Shown: positions 56,586 through 64,000 of the stretch, in pieces
How positions within the stretch are numbered: position 1 is the stretch's first letter
Layout: the number at the start of each line of letters is the position of its first letter
DNA from: Bromus sterilis
Taxonomy: Eukaryota; Streptophyta; Magnoliopsida; Poales; Poaceae
Length of the DNA stretch: 64,000 nucleotides
Direction: 5' to 3'
Assembly: GCA_950022295.1 (NCBI GenBank)
Contig: OX465601.1
Span: 110,999,501 to 111,063,500, forward strand
Position numbers and translations under genes: made by a program
The notes under the pieces: model-generated
Told to the model about the DNA's origin: nothing
The model's database searches: none
Seen by the model: only the letters and a program-made list of their open reading frames with translations

Positions 56586-56755
56586 GATATGGCGGGAGCC
56601 GTTGCGACGGAAGTCGACTTAGTTATATGTGGCGAGGGCCATCGCGACGGAAGTCGACTTATGTATATTTTGATGGCGAAAGCCGGCACAACCAATGTCG
56701 GCTTATATATATATTGTGGCGAAAGCCAGTGCGACGTATGTCGACTTTAGTGAAG
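56586..56755 (-). repeat. Tandem GGCG-GCC-GTCGACTT repeats
   Basis: Four degenerate units of about 45-50 bp share TGGCGA(G/A)(G/A)GCC and end in GTCGACTTA or GTCGGCTTA. A further single unit lies at about 55808-55845. They sit directly after the integrase stop in element orientation. Confidence 0.6.
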
Positions 56756-56780
56756 CGTACATCAATGTTCCTGTTTCTAC

Positions 56781-58169
56781 TCAAGTGTAATATGGACGGA
56801 GTTGTGCGATGTTCCACGGCCTGGGAGTCTCCTCCATGCTTGTGCGCGTGTCCGCTTTCTCGCGTATATCCACTAGATAGTAGGATCTGTTGTACAGGTT
56901 CTTGCTGACCACGAACGGTCCTTCCCAAGGAGAGGATAACATGTGCATTCCATCTCTTTTCTGTATGAGTCGGAGCACCAAATCACCTTCTTGGAAAGTC
57001 CGACTTTTGATGTGACGGCTATGGTAGCGTCGTAGATCTTGTTGATAGATAGCCGACTGAGCTGCAGCCAAATCTCGTTTTTCATCGAGAATATCCAAGG
57101 CGTCTTGTCTTGCTTTCTCATTTTCGGCTTCTACATAAGCAGTGACTCGAGGTGAGTCATGACGTATGTCACTTGGGAGGACGGCTTCCGCTCCATAGAC
57201 TAGGAAGAAGGGCGTATAGCCTGTCGACCTGTTGGGAGTCGTTCGGATGCTCCATAATACTGAGGGTAACTCCTCCTCCCAGAAACCCGGCGTCCTTTTC
57301 AAAGGGACAACGAGTCGGGGTTTGATGCCTCGGAGCAACTCTTGGTTGGCTCTCTCGGCTTGTCCGTTGGACTGTGGATGTGCCACTGATGCAAGGTCGA
57401 GTCGGATGTGCTCGTTCTGGCAGAATTGCTGCATAACCCCTTCTGATAGGTTAGAACCATTATCAGTGATGATGCTGTGGGGATAGCCGAATCTGTATAT
57501 AATCTTTTTCAAGAATTTTAGTGCTGTCACAGCGTCACATTTGTTGACCGGCTCTGCTTCGACCCATTTGGTGAATTAATCCACTGCCACTAGTATGTGA
57601 GTATTCTTGTTGGCCGAACTTTTGAAAGATCCCACCATATCAAGTCCCCATACTTCAAAGGGCCAGGTAATAGGTATCATCCTGAGTTCTTGAGCCGGCA
57701 CGTGAGCTTGTTTTGCATATCGCTGACATCCATCACATTTCTTGACTATGTCCTCTGCATCTGCATGAGCTGTGAGCCAGTAGAAGCCGTGTCGAAAGGC
57801 TTTAGCTACAAGCGGACGAGAGTCGGCATGGTGTCCGCAATCTCCAGAGTGTATTTCGTTGAGGATGGCTCTACCTTCTTCTGGTGAGACACATCTCTGA
57901 AAAACATCTGCAGCACTTCGCCGATGTAACTCACCATTGATGAGTACAAAGGATTGGCTTCTCCTGACGATTTGTCTGGCCAACATCTCATCTTGAGGAA
58001 TTATTTCTCGAGTCTCGTAATCCAAGTAAGGTACGACCCATGAGGGTGTAGCATGAATTGCAGCAACCAAAGCCGGCTCTGGGTCCGGCTCTGCTATGTC
58101 TTGCTCTGTTGGTGGTTGTACAGACGGCTTTGTTAGGATATCCAGGAATACGTTTGGAGGGACCGGCTT
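56781..58169 (-). pseudogene. pol: Tat-like integrase
   Basis: In register with the upstream gag-RNase H frame after a TGA (58170-58172), the minus strand reads a linker ending DPEPALVAAIHATPSW. The H2C2 zinc site follows (HSGDCGHH, later KKCDGCQRYA), then the core LDMVGSF (D), ITDNGSNL (D) and SNGQAERANQELL (E), and a C-terminal KSRTFQEGDLVLRL / GPFVV region. A TAA at 57576-57578 follows VAVD where a lysine is expected. Catalytic residues are otherwise present. The product would insert element DNA. Confidence 0.88.
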
Positions 58170-59747
58170 TCACTGAGAGCCGAGTCGGGAGAGGGCATCT
58201 GCTGATTCGTTTTCCCTGTGGTCCACATGATCCACCTGGTATCCAACAAAAAATCCGGCTTGTCTTTCCACTTCTCGTCTATAAGCTGCCATTATGGGAT
58301 TTTTGGAATCCCATTTTCCTGACACTTGTTGAGAAACGAGATCATAGTCGCCATAGCATTGGATCCAACTTATGTTGATCTCACGAGCTAGCCGTAGTCC
58401 ATGAAGAAAGGCTTCATATTCTGCTGCATTGTTTGTACAAGTGAACTTCAACTGTAGAACATAGCATAATTTCTCCCCTTTAGGTGAGGTAAGAACCACG
58501 CCGGCTCCTGACCCTTGGAGCTGCCGGCTTCCATCGAAGTGCATCGTCCAATATTTGGTGACTGGCTTCTCTGGCGATGCTTGGATCTCAATCCAGTCAT
58601 TGATGAAGTCGGCTAGCGCCTGGGACTTGATAGCCGTTCGTGGCTTGTATTTGATGTGATAAGCCCCCAACTCTATGGCCCACTTTGCAATCCTTCCCGT
58701 TGCTTCCCAGTTTTGGATGATATCTGCAAGTGGTGCTGAGCTGGCCGCAGTTATGGGGTGCTCCTGGAAGAAGTGATCCGGGGGCGTATGGAACCGTTCC
58801 TGCCGTGGCGAGGGGACATCTTGCCTTGGTGGCGTGTACCCCGGGGGAGTCGACTGATTCATGTCCTGGAACAGTCTCCGTGCCTGGAGATCAGCAGGAA
58901 TCCGACTTGTGGGTCCTGCGGGGCGTGCGTTGGCGAGACTTGGTCTCTGAGCTTCTATCAATTCCGACTCGTGTCGCAAGCGCCTGGTTTCTTGGGCGAG
59001 TTGGGTTTCTCTTTCCACCATCTGGGCGTTCTGGGAGTTAATTTCCCTTCGTATGCTCATCACCTGGGCCTTGAGTCCATTGACCTTGGTTCTCCAGGCT
59101 TGATGGTTTTCAGCAGTCATTGGCGCAGCTAAGGCTTCATCCAAGGCGTTTAGGGCATCTGAGAGGAATTCTGCTTCTGTAAGAACTTCTGACTGTTCCC
59201 TATCCGGATTAGGAGCCGTGAGGTGAGTTGTTTCCACATTCCGGTTCTGCGCTGCACCTTGAGCCGGTTGGCTTCCCTGCTCTTCGGTGCCTGCCATGAA
59301 CACTGTCCCGCAATATGGAGGCTCGTACTGTGGAAAGTCGGGGTTATATTCAGCTACTTCCGTGCCGAGTTTGTTGCTCCCGGCGGATCGGATGGAGCCA
59401 GTATCCAAGAAGCTTGTTTCACTCGGGTGTGAGTCAGCGTCAGATGTTTCTCCCATGGTGTCAGGCATCAGAGACTCGACGGAGCGCGCCAACTCCGGAG
59501 ATCCAGCGATGAACCCGACAAAAGTGTGCCTTGAGCCGGCATGTCGCCGACTCGAGGTTTCCAGGGGAACTTCAGGATCCGTCTCTGGCTCAGATCCGTC
59601 TGTCTTCCAAATGAAGATATGAATAGATCCGATCGGGACCCGATAACCAGATTCTACGGAATCGGCGTCAGGAACCCAAGTTGAGTCGTCGATGCAGAGC
59701 TTTCCGCGTCGGCTCCTGATGATTCGTCTGGTCACGAATCCTTCCAT
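58170..59747 (-). CDS. Open gag-RNase H fusion of the Tat-like element
   Basis: An unbroken 525-residue frame starts from the ATG at 59747 (MEGFVTRRIIRSRRGK). An earlier in-frame ATG at 59906 lies inside the 5' LTR and is unlikely. Residues 1-330 are the N-terminal, mostly acidic, coiled-coil-forming gag part (MSIRREINSQNAQMVERETQ). After FHTPPDHFFQEHPITA it passes straight to SAPLADIIQNWEATGRIAKW, the end of the RT connection and first RNase H. The second RNase H follows: MHFDGSRQLQGSGAGVVL, AAEYEAFLHGLRLA, YGDYDLVSQQ and NESADALSRLG, with D-E-D-D positions visible. Capsid C-terminus, protease and RT catalytic core are absent, removed by an in-frame deletion near 58740. Confidence 0.82.
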   Translation of the reverse strand: MEGFVTRRIIRSRRGKLCIDDSTWVPDADSVESGYRVPIGSIHIFIWKTDGSEPETDPEVPLETSSRRHAGSRHTFVGFIAGSPELARSVESLMPDTMGETSDADSHPSETSFLDTGSIRSAGSNKLGTEVAEYNPDFPQYEPPYCGTVFMAGTEEQGSQPAQGAAQNRNVETTHLTAPNPDREQSEVLTEAEFLSDALNALDEALAAPMTAENHQAWRTKVNGLKAQVMSIRREINSQNAQMVERETQLAQETRRLRHESELIEAQRPSLANARPAGPTSRIPADLQARRLFQDMNQSTPPGYTPPRQDVPSPRQERFHTPPDHFFQEHPITAASSAPLADIIQNWEATGRIAKWAIELGAYHIKYKPRTAIKSQALADFINDWIEIQASPEKPVTKYWTMHFDGSRQLQGSGAGVVLTSPKGEKLCYVLQLKFTCTNNAAEYEAFLHGLRLAREINISWIQCYGDYDLVSQQVSGKWDSKNPIMAAYRREVERQAGFFVGYQVDHVDHRENESADALSRLGSQ

Positions 59748-59811
59748 GCCTTGCAGAGCTCCCCTTAGAATCTCAACACCTGCGAGCGCAGGACCCACGG
59801 TGGGCGCCAAC

Positions 59812-60365
59812 TGTCGTGGGAAAGTCACGGCAGATGTCCGTAGAGTCGGACTTATCATGGGACCTTTGCTGCGAGGCGAATTCGAGGAGAGATTCGACAT
59901 AGGCACAAGACTCGGTGAGTTACCAAGGTTCGGCCCCGACGGTGCGGTAAAGATCTACTCCTGCTTTTTGACTATAGGGGAATCGACTCTTCAATAGGAA
60001 GAGTCGATAATATCGATTACAGTGATGATGTTTCGCTACCTTAGTCTCGTGGAGATCTAGGTTATGGCGTGAGTTGTCTAATCCTGGGTTGAGGTAAGTT
60101 CTGGCTCTGGTTCCCGTGGACCTCGGCTTATAATGGCGCCGGGTCCTGGGATTCCTAGAGTCCGACTCCTATACGACGTGGAGTTTCATTCTACTTTACA
60201 AGTTATGTACGTGCTATACAAGGAAAGTCGAATTCCTTCTAAGTCTTCAATCTTCACGCTTGGCACGTCAGACTCCTGGTCGGGTCTTCTTTGTGGGCCT
60301 TCATATGTAAGTCGGCCCGGAGGTTCCTAATTCCGGGTCTATGGGCCTAATCCATCCTCCCGACA
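59812..60365 (-). repeat. Tat-like 5' LTR
   Basis: 554 bp, TGTCGTGGGAAAGTC to CTCCCGACA, then the AAACC target duplication. The PBS lies to its left, as expected for a minus-strand element. Confidence 0.9.
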
Positions 60366-61641
60366 AAACCTTCGAAGACAGAACCCTTTTTCGCGATGTC
60401 GCCTCTGTTCCTCCGCGGCCGCGCGGGAGCGCCGGCAGACCTCTTCCCGGCACCCTGCCGGAGGGAGGATTGACCTCCGGGAGCTTCTCCTCCACCATGG
60501 ACGCTTCCCGGATGATCCGTGAGTAGTATACCTTGGACCATGGGTCCGTGATGAGAAGCTATGTGATGTTCTCGTTCCCTCTTTGTTCTTCATGGATTAG
60601 ACCTTGTGAGTTGCCCTACATGACAAGGCACATATGTAATCCTTTCTTCTGTTGCTATGCTGAGTTTGCTGGGATCTGATGGATTATGAGACTATGTTTA
60701 GTTTGTGATTGAGTAATATATTTGGTTCTTATCTTTTATATTTTAGTTCTTGAGTAATTCTTGCATGTTCACCGTTGCTGTTTATTGCTATGGCCAAGTA
60801 GTGGGTAGTGATTCCAAGAGGGAATGTTATGCTCGATTGTCGGTTCATGCCCCCAGATGACTAGCTTGAGTGACAGAAACATGAGTCTAGGGGATGTGTT
60901 GTTTCCACAAGAGGGAAAATAACGTTGCTTGTAACCGCGGTTGCAAGGATTGTTTACTTTACGCAGAGTTCTTTTAATGCAGTTGTCTGTTGCTTTTGGT
61001 TTACACTTTGGGTGGGGCTCGCAACTTAATACCAGCGAGATTTTCCGTATAGATATCTCAAGGTGGATGATTAGTAGTAGATGTAGTTGGATTTTGGTCT
61101 ACTTATTTTGGCGTACCTCCCATGCTTTTGAGCCTCTTCCTTTCTTTGTAGCATAGTTAGCATTGCAGTGCGTTTTTAATCCTGTCAATTGCCCAGCTGT
61201 GATTTTTTTACCTCACATAGCAGTTTTATCGTCTTTTGGGAGAGATGCATCACTAGTGAACATCATGGGACCCTAGTCCATATTTTCACCACTGTTGCAC
61301 CTCCAATTTATTTCCTGCTTTTACTTTTTAGTAGCTATCATTATCATTATATGTTGCGTTGATCCTTTGTAAACAACAAGAATGGAGAGATTGACAATCT
61401 CTCTGAACTTCGTTCGGAGCAAAGTTACTTGTTGTGTGTGTGAAGGTCCAGGTAAAGTAATCAACCTAAGGTTGTGAACGACGCCATTGTTCACTTCACC
61501 ACCTACTTGTCATTATCGGAGTCTTACGGGAGACAAACCCTATCCTCTACGTTAGGGGAAATTTGCTGCTATCCTACATCTCACCTTCCACTTGGGGTAA
61601 CCAAGGAAGGGCGAGAAGCCAATATCATCTCTCGCGCATCA
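60366..61641 (+). repeat. Athila-type 5' LTR, second part
   Basis: It continues 53093-53483 after the Tat-like insertion, giving a full LTR of about 1.66 kb ending GCGCATCA. It holds the hairpin CCGGAGG/CCTCCGG (60458-60480) and the upstream ORF MDASRMIRE (60497-60526) overlapping a GTGAGT site. Confidence 0.88.
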
Positions 61642-61651
61642 AGAAAATTTC

Positions 61652-61669
61652 TGGCGCCGTTGCCGGGAA
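61652..61669 (+). other. Primer-binding site, Asp-tRNA type
   Basis: TGGCGCCGTTGCCGGGAA lies ten bases after the LTR end. It is the best-preserved copy of this site in the window. Confidence 0.85.
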
Positions 61670-61804
61670 CTCCAATCTAAAAGATAGGGGAGTTGCACAC
61701 TATCTTTTACCTTTGCTTTTTAGTCTTGTTAGTTTATCTTTCAGTTTTTATCTTAGTGTCCTTTATCGAAAATCACAAAAAAATTGCTTGTACCTGCTGC
61801 TACC

Positions 61805-63859
61805 ATGGGTTCCACTGAAAAAACCAAGTTGTGTGAATTCACTAGTCACAACAACAATGATTTTATCTGCACTCCTATTGCTACACCTGCCACTTCAGCT
61901 ACCTCTTATGAAATTAAACCTGCTTTGCTAAACCTTGTTATGAGAGACCAATTCTCTGGTGCTGGAGATGCTGCTGCTTTACGCTTGAATAATTTTTTTG
62001 AGCTATGTGATATGCAAAAGTATAAATAAGTAGAAGGTGATATTGTTAAGCTTAAGCTTTTCCCTTTATCTGTGAGGGAAGGAGCTAAAGTCTGGTTTCA
62101 ATCCTTGCCTAGGAATAGTATAGATTATTGGGATAAGTGCAAGGATGCTTTTATTGGGAAGTACTACGCACCTGCTAAAATTATGCAATTGAGGAGTAAC
62201 ATTATGAATTTTAAACAATTGGATAATGAACACGTTGCCCAAGCTTAGGAACGAATGAAATCTCTTGTTAAGAAATGCCCTACACATGGTTTGACTACTT
62301 GGATGGTTATCCAGACTTTTTATGCAGGCTTGAACTTTACCTTGCGGAACCTATTAGATTCGGCCGCGAGAGGAACCTTTATGTCAACAACACTTGATGC
62401 TGCCACAAAACTCCTAGATGAGATGATGACCAATTATTCGCAATGGCACACCGAACGAGCTCCAACAGGTAGGAAGGTAAACTCTGTCGAGGAGATTTCC
62501 TCCCTAAATGAAAAAGTTGACTTAATTATGTCTCTACTTACCAAGCAACCTTCTATTGATCCTCGTGATGTCCCTTTAAATTCTTTGGTTGCTCAAGAAC
62601 AAGTAGATGTAAACTTTATCACTAGAAACAACTTCACTAATAATGCTTATAGGGGTAATTTTTCTAGCAATCCTAGACCGTTCCCATCCAACTATGGGAA
62701 CAACAACATTTATCCTAGCAACAAGAACCCCACTTCTGAATTAGAAAGCATGCTTAAAGACTTTCCCCTCGAGGAGAGGAAGGTCACTACCAAAAAAACC
62801 TTCAACAAGAGTGTAGAAGAGAAATTAGACAAATTAGATAATCTCTCTTTGAAGGTAGACAGCTTAGCCCTTGATGTCGAGATGCTTAAAATTAGAACCT
62901 CTCCCCTCGAGGAGAGGAAGGCCACTCCTATTAATGCAATCCAATTGAAAATTGATGAAAATATTAGGATGTTGGCTAAACTTAAAGAAAGATCGGCTAG
63001 AGAAAAAGAGGAAGAGGATAGAATTAAGATCCTTCCTACACACCACAATGTTGCTACTATCCAAGTTGTTGAGGATACCCAAACTTTTAGCACCCAACAC
63101 ACTCCTAGTCACATTGTACCTATTAATGGTGATGCCACTGCCTCAACCATAGAAGAAGAAACTCCTATGAACATAGAGGTTTTCAAACAAGTAAGCCTAG
63201 ATGACACCACTACCACCTTTGATAGTAGTGACATTGACTATGATAGGTGTACTTTCTCATAAGTTATTAGCTTGTTACACAAAATGTCTAGAGACCCCCA
63301 CACTAGCACACTAAATCTTGCCTTCACGGAGCATATCGCTAATGCTCTCATCAAAGCTAGGGAGGAGAAGCTTAGAATAGAATCCTCCATACCTAGGAAG
63401 CTAGATGATGGTTGGGATCCTATGATAAAAATTAAATTGAATAACTTCTCTTGCTATGCTTTATGTGATGTTGGAGCTAGTACCTCCGTTATGCCCAAAA
63501 GAATGTATGATATGTTTGAATTGAAACCTTTTGATCCTTCTTATTTTGGTGTTCGTCTCATTGATTCTTCCGTAAAGAAACCTTTGGGGAAGATTAACGA
63601 TGTTCTTATCCTTGTCAATGACAATTATGTTCCCGTTGATTTTACTATTATGGATATAGAGTGTGAACCTTTATGTCCAATTATTTTGGGACGTCCTTTT
63701 CTTCGCACCGTTGGTGTTGTTATTGACATGAAAGAGGGGAATATAAAATTTCAATTCCCTCTCAAAAATGGGATGGAACACTTCCCTAGGAAGCAGATTA
63801 AGTTACCTTTTGAGTCTGTCACATGGGCTAACTATTCTCTCTCTCTTGATAAAATTTGA
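61805..63859 (+). pseudogene. gag: Athila-type gag-protease polyprotein
   Basis: One frame from the ATG at 61805 (MGSTEKTKLCEFTS) to TGA at 63857-63859 (about 684 codons) is broken by TAA at 62027-62029, TAG near 62246 and TAA at 63260-63262. The gag domain has FELCDMQKYK, LKLFP, VWFQSLPRNSI and FYAGLN. A lysine/glutamate-rich coiled coil follows, with a short duplicated PLEERK segment (about 62766 and 62904). The aspartic protease (63272 on) keeps CDVGASTSVMPKR, the flap region and IILGRPFLRTVG. The frame ends without RT. Downstream bases match the 3' regions of the other Athila-type copies. Confidence 0.87.
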
Positions 63860-64000
63860 TCTTTTTTATTTATGCCTAGCTTAAGGGCGTAAAAGAAAGC
63901 GCTTGTTGGGAGGCAACCCAAGATGTTTTACTTTTGTTTTTAGTGGTCTTGATGATTGTTACTACTGTAGCACCATCATTGTATTTTTATTTTCAAGCTT
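63860..64000 (+). other. Start of the Athila-type 3' region, running off the window
   Basis: It contains the post-ORF hairpin TTGGG-AGGCAA-CCCAA (63906-63921) and the GATGATTGTTACTACTGTAG block shared with 16910 and, inverted, with 43860. The remainder of this element is beyond the right edge. Confidence 0.75.

Larger units (their letters stand above)
53484..60365 (-). mobile_element. Tat-like gypsy element with fused gag-pol and antisense ORF
   Basis: 554-bp LTRs at 53484-54037 (3') and 59812-60365 (5') have TGTCG...CGACA ends and AAACC target duplications. The minus-strand PBS TGGCGCCCACCGTGGG lies next to the 5' LTR at about 59794-59810, and the polypurine tract CCTAGGGGCTAA is beside the 3' LTR. 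Minus-strand gag, RNase H and integrase share one frame. A plus-strand ORF lies near the 3' LTR. Two RNase H-like segments and the PBS type point to the Tat group of gypsy. Confidence 0.9.

Noticed and set aside
58730..59132. Plus-strand frames opposite the Tat-like gag
   Set aside because: Shadows of the open minus-strand gag frame. Unlike the ORF at 54549 they have no TATA box or domain.
1..64000. Host protein-coding, tRNA or rRNA genes
   Set aside because: Every long frame with recognisable motifs belongs to a retroelement. I saw no tRNA-like cloverleaf or rRNA sequence by eye, though a tRNAscan run would be the proper test.

Overview
The window looks like intergenic DNA from a large grass genome, most likely Triticeae (wheat, Aegilops or barley type). 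This is inferred from the dense nesting of long LTR retrotransposons, the Athila-like Ty3/gypsy gag/protease sequence, the SIRE-like Ty1/copia layout and an L1-type plant LINE with a terminal RNase H domain. I see no host gene, tRNA, rRNA or CRISPR array. Family lineages are judged from protein motifs, primer-binding sites (PBS) and termini. No database search was possible, so I avoid firm family names.

Layout. 1-7646: tandem LTR array of a gypsy element on the minus strand (PBS, 2.9-kb LTR, 1.7-kb internal region with a gag remnant, 2.9-kb LTR). It sits in an Athila-type LTR (7647-8391), which sits in another gypsy-like LTR (8392-11559), which interrupts a plus-strand LINE. 11560-31120: the LINE, split into three coding pieces by an Athila-type element (13182-18598, target duplication ACATT) and a copia/SIRE-like element (19642-30101, target duplication GCTTG). 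31222-32040: 3' end of a second LINE on the minus strand holding one MITE, with a second MITE just beyond. 32212-35389: unassigned DNA and an LTR-like piece. 35390-48112: broken copies of a copia-like element (LTR termini TGTTGG, initiator-Met PBS) interrupted by Athila-type DNA, including a nearly complete 7-kb minus-strand element at 39936-46964 with an intact ORF of unknown function. 48113-53092: low-complexity DNA with several MITEs. 53093-64000: an Athila-type gag-protease element running off the window, its 5' LTR split by a Tat-like gypsy element (53484-60365, target duplication AAACC).

How it works together. Nearly every coding region belongs to a mobile element and most are broken by stops, frameshifts or deletions. 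Three reading frames remain open. One is a 377-residue protein of unknown function occupying the gag position of the Athila-type element at 39936-46964. One is a gag-to-RNase H fusion in the Tat-like element. One is an antisense ORF in the same Tat-like element with an RG-rich N-terminus and a B3-like DNA-binding domain behind its own TATA box.

The most unexpected signal is at the RNA level. The leader of the first gypsy element carries eight hairpins, each with the same 12-nt loop but a different stem. Every imperfect pair on the plus strand becomes a G-U wobble on the minus strand, which is the element's sense strand. Conserved hairpins, a ten-codon upstream ORF and a splice-like site also recur in the Athila-type copies.
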